This document shows, piece after piece, positions 1 through 8,445 of a stretch of DNA of 64,000 nucleotides (positions are counted from its first letter, which is position 1; each line of letters begins with the position of its first letter). This stretch comes from Peterkaempfera sp044755465 (lineage in GTDB: Bacteria > Actinomycetota > Actinomycetes > Streptomycetales > Streptomycetaceae): positions 1 through 64,000 of the forward strand of contig NZ_JBIVRB010000007.1 in assembly GCF_044755465.1 (NCBI RefSeq). Reading direction: 5' to 3'. The notes beneath the pieces are model-generated. The model had not been told where the DNA came from. It was given only the letters and a program-made list of their open reading frames with translations, and did not search any database. The translations under genes were made by a program, and so were the position numbers.

Positions 1-1317
1 CTCTGGGAGATCACCGTCCGCACCGGCACCGGCACCAGCACCGGAGGCGGCACCGGCGGAACCGGCGGCACCACCGGCGGCGACAACGGCGGCGGCACCT
101 CGCAGCTGCTGTCGTACAAGAAGCCGGCCACGGCCAGCTCCTACCAGGACGACGCCAACTGTGGCGGCTGCACGCCCGCCAAGGCGTTCGACGCCGACCC
201 GGCCACCCGCTGGGCGACCAGCGACGTCACCGGCTGGGTCGACCCGGGCTGGATCTCGGTCGACCTCGGTGCCACGGCGACCATCAACAAGGTCGTCCTC
301 CAGTGGGACCCGGCCTACGCCACGGCGTACCAGATCCAGGTCTCGGCCGACGGCAACAACTGGAACAGCATCTACTCCACCACCCAGGGCGCCGGCTTCA
401 AGGAGACCCTGAACGTCAACGGCACCGGCCGCTATGTGCGGATGTACGGCACCGCCCGCTCCAACGGGTACGGCTACTCGCTGTGGGGCTTCGACGTCTA
501 CGGCACCGGTGGCAACCCCACCCCGCCGCCGGCCCTGCCGCCGAACCCGGGCAACCCGCTGAAGCTGGTCTGGAGCGACGAGTTCAACGGCCCGTCCGGC
601 ACCGCCCCCGACAACAGCAAGTGGACCGCCGACCCGGGGCCGGGCGTCAACGGCGAGCTGGAGTACTACACCACCGGCAACAAGAACACCTACCAGGACG
701 GCAACGGCAACCTCGTCCTGGAGGCCCGCAAGGAGGTGACCCCCGGCTCGGCGTGCCCGCCGGACTCGCTGACCGGCAGCACCACCTGCCAGTACACCTC
801 GGGCCGGATCAACACCTCCGACCATCTCAACTTCACCTACGGGCACGTCGAGGCGCGGATCAAGGTGACCGGCACGCAGGGCTTCTGGCCGGCCTTCTGG
901 ATGCTGGGCTCCAACTTCAAGACCGGTACGCCGTGGCCCTACAGCGGTGAGATCGACATCATGGAGCACGTCGGCAAGGTGCCGGACACCGTGTACTCCA
1001 CGCTGCACGCCCCGGCCTACAACGGCGGCAACGGCTACGGCTCGCCGTACACGCTGCCCGGCCAGGACTTCTCGGCGGCGTTCCACACCTACGCGGTGGA
1101 CTGGGACTCCAGCCACATGACGTTCTCGGTGGACGGCAACGCCTTCTTCACCGTGGACCGGACGGCCCTGGAGAAGACCAAGGGGCCCTGGGTCTACGAC
1201 CACCCGTTCTACATCATCCTCAACAACGCGGTGGGCGGCGACTGGCCCGGCTACCCGGACGCCAGCACCGTCTTCCCGCAGAAGATGCTGGTCGACTACG
1301 TGCGCGTCTACCAGTAG
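1..1317 (+). CDS. Secreted glycoside hydrolase family 16 beta-glucanase with discoidin domain (5' end outside window)
   Basis: The reading frame is open from the first base, so the N-terminus, including any signal peptide, lies outside the window; 438 residues are visible. The order is a Gly/Thr-rich linker, an F5/8 type C (discoidin, CBM32-like) carbohydrate-binding domain at about residues 40-170 (CGGC, RWAT, WISVDLG), a Pro-rich linker, then a GH16 catalytic domain from about residue 185 (LVWSDEFNG). The GH16 active-site signature E-x-D-x-x-E is present as GEIDIMEH, with the first Glu the expected nucleophile and the last the acid/base. Family knowledge points to endo-hydrolysis of beta-1,3- or beta-1,3-1,4-glucans (laminarin, lichenan) outside the cell. 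The exact substrate cannot be read from the motif. The C-terminus (VDYVRVYQ) is typical of the family, and a strong terminator follows. Confidence 0.9.
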   Translation, partial: LWEITVRTGTGTSTGGGTGGTGGTTGGDNGGGTSQLLSYKKPATASSYQDDANCGGCTPAKAFDADPATRWATSDVTGWVDPGWISVDLGATATINKVVLQWDPAYATAYQIQVSADGNNWNSIYSTTQGAGFKETLNVNGTGRYVRMYGTARSNGYGYSLWGFDVYGTGGNPTPPPALPPNPGNPLKLVWSDEFNGPSGTAPDNSKWTADPGPGVNGELEYYTTGNKNTYQDGNGNLVLEARKEVTPGSACPPDSLTGSTTCQYTSGRINTSDHLNFTYGHVEARIKVTGTQGFWPAFWMLGSNFKTGTPWPYSGEIDIMEHVGKVPDTVYSTLHAPAYNGGNGYGSPYTLPGQDFSAAFHTYAVDWDSSHMTFSVDGNAFFTVDRTALEKTKGPWVYDHPFYIILNNAVGGDWPGYPDASTVFPQKMLVDYVRVYQ

Positions 1318-1328
1318 GCACGCACACC

Positions 1329-1364
1329 CGCAGGGCCCCGGCGCGGTCGCGCCGGGGCCCTGCG
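1329..1364 (+). terminator. Intrinsic terminator after the GH16 gene
   Basis: A perfect 17-bp inverted repeat (1329-1345 with 1348-1364) begins 11 bases after the stop codon. As is common in Streptomyces there is no long T tract, so the assignment rests on stem strength and position. Confidence 0.8.
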
Positions 1365-1719
1365 GCCTGCCGTCAGGCCGCAGGCTGCCCGTCCCAGGGG
1401 TGGCGCGCCGGCGGGTCGCGGACTCGGCGGACGCCGGCCGCGAGGTGGTCCGGCCGACCCCGCAGCGGCTGCGTGGCCCGGAGGACTCGCTGCGCGCCAT
1501 GGCGCCGTTGCACGGCTTCCGCCGCGATATGGCCGGGTGGTTCGGTGCCGCCGGTTGATCCATTCGGGTGGACCACGCGGCCGACTCCCGGCTCCGGTCC
1601 CGTATCGTCGATGAAGCCCGCGTTCGCCGCACCCCGGGAACCCCCGCGCGTTGGACATGTGGACCAGCAAGCAACGTGCGCCCCCGCGCGCGTACCGGAC
1701 ACTCCAGAGGGGACGGGCC
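1365..1719. other. Intergenic region upstream of the signal peptidase gene
   Basis: About 355 bases with no recognisable gene. A 53-codon open stretch (GTG at 1400, stop at 1556-1558) lacks a ribosome binding site and resembles nothing I know. The last part (AGAGGGGA at about 1705-1712) is the ribosome binding site of the next gene. I see no clear promoter hexamers. Confidence 0.5.
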
Positions 1720-2589
1720 GTGGCAGAGCAACTGCGCAGTGCAGCACCGGAGGAAGAGGGCGGCACCGCAGCAGTGCAGGCCGAGCCGAAGCGCCGCCAG
1801 CGACCGCTCTGGAAGGAGCTGCCGCTGCTGATCGCGCTGGCGATCATCCTGGCCCTGGGCATCAAGACCTTCTTCGTCCAGGCGTTCTCGATCCCGTCCG
1901 GCTCCATGGAGAACACCCTCCAGGTCAACGACCGGGTGCTGGTCGACAAGCTCACCCCCTGGTTCGGTGCCAAGCCCGAGCGCGGCGAGGTCGTCGTCTT
2001 CCACGACCCGGGCGACTGGCTGCAGGGCGAGGCGACGCCGCACACCAACGCGATCCAGAAGGTGCTGAGCACCGTCGGCCTGATGCCCTCGGCCGATGAG
2101 AAGGACCTGATCAAGCGGGTCATCGCGGTCGGCGGGGACACCGTGACCTGTCGGGTCGGCTCCCCGGTCGCGGTCAACGGCGTACCGCTGGACGAGCCCT
2201 ACCTCTACCCCGGTGCCACGCCGTGCGACAACGACCCGGTCGGCAGTGTCACCGTGCCCAAGGGGAAGATCTGGGTGATGGGCGACCACCGGAACAACTC
2301 CGAGGACTCCCGCTTCCACCAGAACGACAACCCCGGCGACGGCTTCGTCCCGGTGGGCAATGTGGTCGGCCGGGCCTTTGTGGTCGCCTGGCCGGTCAGC
2401 CACTGGGCCACGCTGCCGGTGCCCGCCACCTTCCACCAGCAGCAGCTGGCCGACGGCCGCACCTCCACCGTCGCAGCGGCGGCCGCCCCCGGGCTGGTCG
2501 GACTCACCGGTGCCGCCCCGTTGACGCTCTGGTACCGCCGGCGGCGCGGGCAGCGGCTCCAGGCGGCCGACCTGCGCGAACGGGTCTGA
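1720..2589 (+). CDS. lepB: Type I signal peptidase
   Basis: Membrane serine/lysine protease that removes signal peptides from Sec- and Tat-exported proteins. The GTG at 1720 is chosen because AGAGGGG lies about 8 bases upstream; an in-frame ATG at 1651 has no such site. The 289-residue product has a charged N-terminus, one strong membrane segment (about residues 33-50) and then the family boxes: IPSGSMENTL with the nucleophile Ser62, RVLVDK, the catalytic Lys132 in LIKRVIAVGGD, and GDHRNNSEDSR. A weakly hydrophobic stretch followed by an Arg-rich tail near residue 270 suggests a second, C-terminal anchor, as in some Streptomyces Sip proteins. It stands alone rather than in the multi-sip cluster known elsewhere in the genus. 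A strong terminator follows. Confidence 0.93.
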   Translation: MAEQLRSAAPEEEGGTAAVQAEPKRRQRPLWKELPLLIALAIILALGIKTFFVQAFSIPSGSMENTLQVNDRVLVDKLTPWFGAKPERGEVVVFHDPGDWLQGEATPHTNAIQKVLSTVGLMPSADEKDLIKRVIAVGGDTVTCRVGSPVAVNGVPLDEPYLYPGATPCDNDPVGSVTVPKGKIWVMGDHRNNSEDSRFHQNDNPGDGFVPVGNVVGRAFVVAWPVSHWATLPVPATFHQQQLADGRTSTVAAAAAPGLVGLTGAAPLTLWYRRRRGQRLQAADLRERV

Positions 2590-2608
2590 TCGCACCAGCC
2601 AGGCGACC

Positions 2609-2644
2609 CAGAGGGGGCGCGGCCGACCGGCCGCGCCCCCTCTG
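2609..2644. terminator. Bidirectional terminator between lepB and comEC
   Basis: Perfect 16-bp inverted repeat (2609-2624 with 2629-2644, loop GACC) between convergent genes. It probably stops both transcripts. Confidence 0.8.
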
Positions 2645-2699
2645 CCATGCGCTGCCGGCGGCGGCAGCGCCGGCTTCGGGTGCCCGGCGTCCACCGCCG

Positions 2700-5276
2700 T
2701 CATGGGCCTGGGCCCCGGTGGCGGTGGACGGCGGCGCGCAGCGTGGCGGGGTCGTCCCCCAGCACCGCGATGTCGCCGTCGATGTCGGTACGCAGCACGG
2801 TGGCGCCCAGGGCGCGCAGCCGGGCGACGGTGCCGGGGGCCGGGTGGCCGTAGGGGTTTCCGGCGCCGCAGGAGACCAGGGCGAGGCGGGGGTGCAGGGC
2901 GGCGGCCAGTGACCAGTCCTGGTGGGCCGAGCCGTGGTGGGCGACCTTGAGGACGTCGACCCGGCCGAGGGCGGCCCGGTCGTGGGCGAGCAGTTCGGCC
3001 TGCGCGGGCGGTTCGAGGTCCCCGAGGAGGGCGAAGCGCAGGCCGTGGACGGTGGCGACGGCGGCGATGCTGGCGTTGTTGGGTCCGGGTGCCTCCGGGC
3101 CGGGCGGTCCGTCCGGCCACAGGACGTCCCAGCTCAGGTCGGGGGCGACCGCGCGGCGTTCGGCGGGGGCGGCACGCAGCACGGGTATGCCCGCGCGGGC
3201 CGTCCAGCGCAGCACCCGGGCCTCCTCCCCCGGTGGGTCGTCCAGGGTGGTGGTCTGCACGGCGGCGACGGTGCGGCCGCGCAGCACACCGGGCAGTCCT
3301 TCGACGTGGTCGGCGTGGAAGTGGGTGAGGATCACCAGCGCGATCCGGGTGATGCCGAGTGAGCGCAGGCAGCCGTCGGCGGCACGCGGGTCCGGTCCGG
3401 TGTCGACGACCACGGCGGTGTCGGGTGCGGCTCCGGTACCGGCGGGCAGCACGATCATGTCCCCTTGGCCGACATCGCACATGACGAGCCGCCAGCCCGG
3501 CGGCGGCCAGCCGGTGGCGATCCGGGTGAGCAGCGGTGGGCGGAGCAGCGCGGCGAGCAGGGCGAGGCCCAGCAGCACTGCCGGCACGGGGTGGCGGCGC
3601 AGCCGGGGCAGCAGCGCGGGGGCCGCGCAGCAGGCGGCGGCGGTGGCCACGGCCAGGGTCAGCGCGCCGATCCTGCCGGTGGGCCAGCCGATCACCGCTC
3701 CGGGCAGTGCGGCGCCGTGGCGGGCCACGGCGGCGAGCCAGCCGGTGGGTACACCGGCCAGCCGGGCGAGGAGCGCAGCCGCGCCGCTGGAGGCCGGGGC
3801 GACGGTGAGTGCGGCGAAGCCGAGCAGGGTGGCGGGGGCGACGGCCAGTTCGGCGAGCAGGTTGCACGGTACGGCGACGAGGCTCACCCGGGCGGTGAGC
3901 AGCACGATCACCGGTCCGCAGAACGCCTGTGCGGCGCCGGCCGCACCGGTGGCCTCGGCCAGGCGTACCGGCCAGCCCCGGCGGATCAGGGCGGCGGACC
4001 AGCGCGGACCGAGGGTGAGCAGTCCGGCGGTGGCCAGCACCGAGAGTATGAAGCCGTAGTCACGGGCCAGCCAGGGGTCGGCGAGCAGGAGCAGCAGCGC
4101 GGCGGCGCTCAGTGCCGTCAGGGCGTGGCTGCGGCGCCCGGCGGCCAGGGCCAGCAGGCCGATCAGCCCGGTGGCGGCGGCGCGCAGCACGCTGGCTTCG
4201 GGGCGGCACAGCACCACGAAGGCGGCGGTGAGGGCGGTGCCCAGAGCTGCGGTGGTGCGCAGCGGCAGGCCGAGGCGGGCGGCGAGGCCACCGCGTTCGG
4301 GGGTGGCGGCGCGGGTGGGGGCGCCGAGCAGGACGGCGAGGACAAGCGAGAGGTTGGCTCCACTTACTGCGGTCAGATGGGCGAGGTCGGTGGCGCGGAA
4401 GGCGTCGCGGAGGTCGTCGGGGATGCGGGAGGTGTCACCGACGACCAGCCCGGGGAGCAGTGCGCGGGCGTCCGGGGCCAGTTGCTCCGAGGCGCGGCGC
4501 AGGCCCTCGCGGAGGCTGCCCGCGATGCGCTGGACGGTGCTGGGCGGTGCGAGCGGGCTGGGTGGGGCCCGGGTGAACAGGACGGCGGCGGTCGGTTCTG
4601 CGGGGTCGTCGGGTGGCAGGACCTGGACGTCGGCGGTGACACGGGTGGACGGGAGCAGCGGGAGCCAGCGTGCGGCGGTGCTGCCCTGGGCGATGACGGT
4701 GACGGGGGTGCGGACGGCGGTGGTGACGCGGTCGACGGTGACGCGGTCGGCGCGGGCGTGGACGATGACCACGCCCTGGCCGCGCCCGGAGCCACGGACC
4801 TTGGGGCCGCGCTCGACGGGGTCGCTGGTGAGGGTGAGTTCGACGGTGACACCGGCGCGGGGGCCGGCCTGGGCGAGGGCGGGCAGTGGGCCTCGGTGGA
4901 GGTCTGCGGTGTGCAGGGTGGTGGTGGTCGCGGCGGCTGCGGCGGTGAGCAGCAGTACAGCGGTTCCGGTGCGGTGACGGCCGTGCTGGTGCTGGTTCTG
5001 GTGCTGGTGCTGGTTCGGGTCTCGGTCGCGGTGGGTGCGGGCGAGCAGGGTCAGGGCGGCGAGTACGGCGAGGGCTGCGGCGGTGAGGACGGCCGGGGTG
5101 TGGCGCGGCGTTGTGGTGAGGAGGGCTGCTGTGGTCGCCCAGGCGGTGGCGGCGGGGAGGAGGAGGCGCGGCGGTGGGTGGTGGGCCGGCTTCGGGAGGG
5201 GGCCGGGACGCGGTCGGGGTGCAGGACGCGGTCGGGGTGCGGGGGCGATACCGGGGAGGGGGGATCGAGGGCTCAT
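2700..5276 (-). CDS. comEC: ComEC/Rec2-family DNA internalisation membrane protein
   Basis: 858 residues, the usual size for this family. In competent bacteria ComEC forms the inner-membrane channel for single-stranded DNA. In Streptomyces natural competence is not established, so the role here is inferred. An N-terminal hydrophobic region is followed by the competence core (HLTAVSGANLS near residue 300), many transmembrane helices, and a C-terminal metallo-beta-lactamase-type domain with the metal motif THFHADHVEG plus VAHHGS and YGHP. This domain may act as a nuclease. The ATG at 5276 is 5 bases beyond the comEA stop, implying translational coupling. Oddity: an early loop (about residues 86-103) is a short His/Gln/Asn-rich tract coded by a reiterated trinucleotide-like sequence. 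Confidence 0.9.
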   Translation of the reverse strand: MSPRSPLPGIAPAPRPRPAPRPRPGPLPKPAHHPPPRLLLPAATAWATTAALLTTTPRHTPAVLTAAALAVLAALTLLARTHRDRDPNQHQHQNQHQHGRHRTGTAVLLLTAAAAATTTTLHTADLHRGPLPALAQAGPRAGVTVELTLTSDPVERGPKVRGSGRGQGVVIVHARADRVTVDRVTTAVRTPVTVIAQGSTAARWLPLLPSTRVTADVQVLPPDDPAEPTAAVLFTRAPPSPLAPPSTVQRIAGSLREGLRRASEQLAPDARALLPGLVVGDTSRIPDDLRDAFRATDLAHLTAVSGANLSLVLAVLLGAPTRAATPERGGLAARLGLPLRTTAALGTALTAAFVVLCRPEASVLRAAATGLIGLLALAAGRRSHALTALSAAALLLLLADPWLARDYGFILSVLATAGLLTLGPRWSAALIRRGWPVRLAEATGAAGAAQAFCGPVIVLLTARVSLVAVPCNLLAELAVAPATLLGFAALTVAPASSGAAALLARLAGVPTGWLAAVARHGAALPGAVIGWPTGRIGALTLAVATAAACCAAPALLPRLRRHPVPAVLLGLALLAALLRPPLLTRIATGWPPPGWRLVMCDVGQGDMIVLPAGTGAAPDTAVVVDTGPDPRAADGCLRSLGITRIALVILTHFHADHVEGLPGVLRGRTVAAVQTTTLDDPPGEEARVLRWTARAGIPVLRAAPAERRAVAPDLSWDVLWPDGPPGPEAPGPNNASIAAVATVHGLRFALLGDLEPPAQAELLAHDRAALGRVDVLKVAHHGSAHQDWSLAAALHPRLALVSCGAGNPYGHPAPGTVARLRALGATVLRTDIDGDIAVLGDDPATLRAAVHRHRGPGP

Positions 5277-5281
5277 GGCTG

Positions 5282-7360
5282 TCAGGGCGTCACCAGCGGG
5301 GCGAGGTCGGCGTACTTCCGCCGGCCGATACCGGCGACCTGCCGCAGTTGGTCGACGGCGGTGAAGCCGCCATGGCTGTCGCGGAACTCGATGATGTGCT
5401 GGGCCAGGACGGGCCCCACTCCGGGCAGGGCGTCGAGCTGTTCGGCCGTGGCGGCGTTGAGGCTGACCGGTCCGCCGGCTGACCCGCCGGTGACCGTGAC
5501 CGCTGCCGACTGGGTACTCGGTGCGCCGACAAGGATCTGCTCACCGTCTGCGACGACCCGGGCGAGGTTGAGCCCGGTGGTGTCCGCGCCGTGCGCCGGG
5601 CCGCCCGCCGCGCGGAGAGCGTCGGCCACCCGGGAGCCGCGCGGCAGGGTCCGCAGCCCGGGGTGGCGGACCTTCCCGGACACGTCCACCACCACCTCCG
5701 CCACCGGCCCGGACGACGGCTTCGGCGTCCCGGGGCCAGAGTCGGTACCGGGGCCGGGCCCCGGCACAGCGGCCGGAGCGGTGGACACGGGCACGGAGAC
5801 CTGCTGCGGACGGCCGAGCCAGAAGTGCTGGACGCCGTACCCGACAGCCAGCAGGAGCAGCACCAGCAACCCGACGGCGGCCCTGCGGTCGACATCCAGG
5901 GCGTCCCGCACCCCGGACGGAAGCCACCGCAGCACGCTGCGTGGAGCGGCACCCACGGCAGCGGCGGAGCTGTGACCGAGCGAAGGATCGGTCCCGGTCA
6001 CCGCTCCCCGGTCGGAGTCATCGTCACGGCCGGCGGCGAGTAGCGGCCCCGCTTCGGGGGACTGCGGCGCGGATTCGGGAAGGGGAACATCAGGGCCCCG
6101 GAGGGCGGTTACGGCAGCGGAGGCGGACGGCGGCACAGCGCGGGCCGGGGCAAGACCAGCGGTGACCGGCGGCGGGACCTCTGCCGTTGCTGTGGCACCG
6201 GGCGAAGCAGAGTCGTTGACGCGACGACCGTCCGAAACGCCACCGGTGCCAGACCCGAGCGCAAGCGGCGGCCGAAGCCGCGCCCCGGCGGACGGCGGCG
6301 CAACTTCGGCAAGAGGCACAAGGTGGCCTGCGGCGAAAGCCTCCGGCCCCGGGGCGGCGACGGACAGCGGCAGAGCCTCGCAGAGGGGCACAGCATGGCC
6401 CGCGATAAGCGCCAGAACGAGACCAGCAGGGCCCCGGCCACCAGCCACGGCAGGGACCGGCAGCGGCGCGACATCTGCCGCCGCTGTGGCACCCGGCGAA
6501 GCAGAGCTGACCCGACGACCGTCCAAGACGCCACCGGTGCCAGACCCGAGCGCAAGCGGCGGCCGAAGCCGCGCCCCGGCGGACGACGGCGCAACTTCGG
6601 CAAGAGGCACAAGGTGGCCCGGGATGAGCGCCGGGACGAGACCAGCAGGACCCCCGCCACCAGCCACGGCAGTGGCCAGCGGCGGCACCGCCACTGCGGC
6701 ACCCGGCGATGCCAGGCTGACGCGATGGCCGTCCGAAACGCCACCGGCGCCAAGACCGTGAGCGGGCAGCGGCGGGGCGGCTTCGGCGGCAGGGCGGAGG
6801 CCGGTCTTGGCGGGGGCCGGGGCATGGGTGGGCAATGCCAGGGGCCCGGCTGCCGTAGCAGCGGACAGCAAGCTAGGGACCGCTCGGTGGCTGGCCGGCC
6901 GCAAACCCGGAATACGNNNNNNNNNNNNNNNNNNNNNNNNNNNNNNNNNNNNNNNNNNNNNNNNNNNNNNNNNNNNNNNNNNNNNNNNNNNNNNNNNNNN
7001 NNNNNNNNNNNTACGGGCAGGCCGGCAGGCAGCAGATGCCTCGGCGGCGCCAGAGGCAGGCAACGGGCCAGGGACAGAAGACGAGCCCACCCGATAGCTG
7101 GCCGGCCGCAAACCCGGAATACGGGCAGGCCGGCAGGCAGCAGATGCCTCGGCGGCGCCAGAGGCAGGCAACGGGCCAGGGACAGAAGACGAGCCCACCC
7201 GATAGCTGGCCGGCCGCGAGCCGGGGATGGGGGCAGGGCGGCAGGCGGCGGGGGTCTCGGCGGCGGCAGGGGGTGGGGGCAGGACGGTGGCCAGGCGGTG
7301 GCGGAGGGCTGTGGTGGTCTGCCGACGGCGGGCCGCGCCGGGCAGGGTGATGGTGCGCAT
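5282..7360 (-). CDS. comEA: ComEA-family DNA-binding membrane protein with expanded repeat N-terminus; sequence interrupted by an assembly gap
   Basis: The C-terminal 200 residues are canonical ComEA: one membrane helix (RAAVGLLVLLLLAVGYG), an SLBB-like domain (VVVDVSGKVRHPG), and two helix-hairpin-helix motifs (LNAATAEQLDALPGVGP; QLRQVAGIGRRKYADL) that bind double-stranded DNA. The N-terminal part (about 490 residues, predicted cytoplasmic) is Pro/Ala/Gly/Arg-rich and repetitive, with 36-residue units containing RIPGLRPAS and SSSVPGPLPASGAAE, plus a longer degenerate repeat of about 97 residues. This makes the protein about twice the usual length. Ninety-five unknown bases lie inside the repeats, so true length and frame continuity are uncertain. 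The ATG at 7360 is preferred over an in-frame GTG at 7453. The gene is coupled to comEC. Confidence 0.8.
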   Translation of the reverse strand: MRTITLPGAARRRQTTTALRHRLATVLPPPPAAAETPAACRPAPIPGSRPASYRVGSSSVPGPLPASGAAEASAACRPARIPGLRPASYRVGSSSVPGPLPASGAAEASAACRPARXXXXXXXXXXXXXXXXXXXXXXXXXXXXXXXXRIPGLRPASHRAVPSLLSAATAAGPLALPTHAPAPAKTGLRPAAEAAPPLPAHGLGAGGVSDGHRVSLASPGAAVAVPPLATAVAGGGGPAGLVPALIPGHLVPLAEVAPSSAGARLRPPLALGSGTGGVLDGRRVSSASPGATAAADVAPLPVPAVAGGRGPAGLVLALIAGHAVPLCEALPLSVAAPGPEAFAAGHLVPLAEVAPPSAGARLRPPLALGSGTGGVSDGRRVNDSASPGATATAEVPPPVTAGLAPARAVPPSASAAVTALRGPDVPLPESAPQSPEAGPLLAAGRDDDSDRGAVTGTDPSLGHSSAAAVGAAPRSVLRWLPSGVRDALDVDRRAAVGLLVLLLLAVGYGVQHFWLGRPQQVSVPVSTAPAAVPGPGPGTDSGPGTPKPSSGPVAEVVVDVSGKVRHPGLRTLPRGSRVADALRAAGGPAHGADTTGLNLARVVADGEQILVGAPSTQSAAVTVTGGSAGGPVSLNAATAEQLDALPGVGPVLAQHIIEFRDSHGGFTAVDQLRQVAGIGRRKYADLAPLVTP
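6241..6640. repeat. Degenerate 291-bp repeat in comEA
   Basis: A block beginning CACCGGTGCCAGACCCGAG at 6241 recurs at 6532 with few changes over about 85 bases. The spacing is 291 bp (97 codons), which keeps the comEA frame. It extends the repetitive N-terminal region of the protein. Confidence 0.75.
6917..7011. other. Assembly gap (95 N) inside comEA repeats
   Basis: A run of N. The flanks end and restart at the same point of a 108-bp repeat (GGAATACG before, TACGGGCAGG after), so the assembler probably broke at a collapsed tandem array. The number of missing units is unknown. Confidence 0.98.
7012..7250. repeat. 108-bp in-frame tandem repeat in comEA
   Basis: The 81 bases at 7012-7092 recur without change at 7120-7200 (period 108 bp, 36 codons). 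A decayed third unit starts at 7201 and a truncated unit precedes the gap (about 6890-6916). No spacer-like unique sequence separates the units, so this is a coding repeat and not a CRISPR array. Confidence 0.9.
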
Positions 7361-7413
7361 GGCAGGGGACGCTAGGCGTGTCCGGCCGGCCCCGGGAAAA
7401 GTCGTCCGCCGCC

Positions 7414-7439
7414 TGTGGACAACCCGGGGGTGTGGATAA
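7414..7439 (-). promoter_or_regulatory. Two DnaA boxes upstream of comEA
   Basis: Read on the minus strand, TTGTCCACA (7414-7422, the form preferred at Streptomyces oriC) and TTATCCACA (7431-7439, the classical form) lie in the same orientation 17 bases apart. They fall between the degV stop and the preferred comEA start. Binding is inferred from sequence only. Confidence 0.6.
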
Positions 7440-7468
7440 CTCCGTTCACCCACTCGGGTGGAAAACGG

Positions 7469-8314
7469 TCAGCGCGGCGAGACCACCACCGCCAGCAGGC
7501 CCGGCCCGACGTGGGCGCCGATGACGGCGCCGACCTCGCCCACGTACAGGTCACGCAGGCCGGGGATGCGGCTGCGCAGGCGCTCGGCCAGGGGTTCGGC
7601 CCGGTCTTCGGCGGCGAGGTGGTGCACGGCGATGTCGACCTCGGCCGTACCGGTCTGGTCCACGGCGATCTCCTCCAGCCGGGCGATGGCCCGGGACGCC
7701 GTACGGACCTTCTCCAGCGGTTCGATCCGCCCGCTCGACAGGTGCAGCAGCGGCTTGACGGCCAGCGCGGAGCCGAGCAGCGCCCGAGCCGCACCGATCC
7801 GGCCGCCGCGCCGCAGATACTCCAGGGTGTCGACGTAGAAGAAGCCCGTGGTGGCGGCAGCCCGCGCCTCGGCCGCCGCCGCGACCTCCCCGAGATCGCC
7901 GCCCGCCTCGGCCGCCGTGGCGGCGGCCAGCACGCAGTACCCCAGGGCCATCCCGACCATGCGGGTGTCCACCACCCGTACCGGCAGCTCGGCCGACTCG
8001 GCCGCGAGCAGCGCCGCCTCGTACGTGCCGGACAGTTCGGCCGAGAGGTGCAGCGAGACCACGGCGTCCGCGCCGGCCTCGGCGGCGGCCCGGTAGGCGG
8101 CGGAGAAGGACTCCGGGCTGGGCCGGGAGGTGGTCACCGCCCGGCGGGCGCGCAGGGCGTGCGCGACGTCCTTGGGCGAGACCTCGATGCCTTCGGCCAG
8201 CACTTCGTCACCCATCACCACGCTGAGCGCCACCACGCCGATCCGGTGGCGGTCCACTGCGTCCTGCGGCAGATAGGCCGTGGAATCGGTGACAAGCGCA
8301 ACGTGGGCGGACAT
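7469..8314 (-). CDS. DegV family fatty-acid-binding protein
   Basis: 281 residues, normal for DegV/FakB proteins, which bind a fatty acid between two alpha/beta domains. In Firmicutes FakB presents it to the kinase FakA. The N-terminus VALVTDSTAYLP matches the family's VTDSTADL motif. TTSRPSPESF, the conserved LSAELSGTYEAA and the second-domain signature LEYLRRGGRIG are all present. It lies between comEA and leuS, as I recall from other Streptomyces. No fakA-like kinase is nearby, so whether it acts in fatty acid phosphorylation is open. Confidence 0.9.
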   Translation of the reverse strand: MSAHVALVTDSTAYLPQDAVDRHRIGVVALSVVMGDEVLAEGIEVSPKDVAHALRARRAVTTSRPSPESFSAAYRAAAEAGADAVVSLHLSAELSGTYEAALLAAESAELPVRVVDTRMVGMALGYCVLAAATAAEAGGDLGEVAAAAEARAAATTGFFYVDTLEYLRRGGRIGAARALLGSALAVKPLLHLSSGRIEPLEKVRTASRAIARLEEIAVDQTGTAEVDIAVHHLAAEDRAEPLAERLRSRIPGLRDLYVGEVGAVIGAHVGPGLLAVVVSPR

Positions 8315-8445
8315 GTGCGGGAGGTTACCCGCCGGTGGCGGCCGGGGACAGCGGCGGGTGACCTCCCGCAGCCGTGACCCGCCCGACAGAGCCGACAGGG
8401 CACCGGTCAGGACAACCGGTCAGGACAACCGGTGAGGGCCACCGA

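Noticed and set aside
1400..1558. A 53-codon frame before lepB
   Set aside because: No ribosome binding site, no recognisable family, and it overlaps no conserved signal.
3465..5975. An 836-codon plus-strand open frame opposite comEC/comEA
   Set aside because: Composition is Gly/Gln/Arg-rich with no family similarity, while the minus strand encodes clear ComEC and ComEA motifs.
7012..7250. CRISPR-like appearance of the 108-bp repeats
   Set aside because: Units are contiguous, multiples of three bases, in frame with comEA and have no unique spacers or cas genes nearby.
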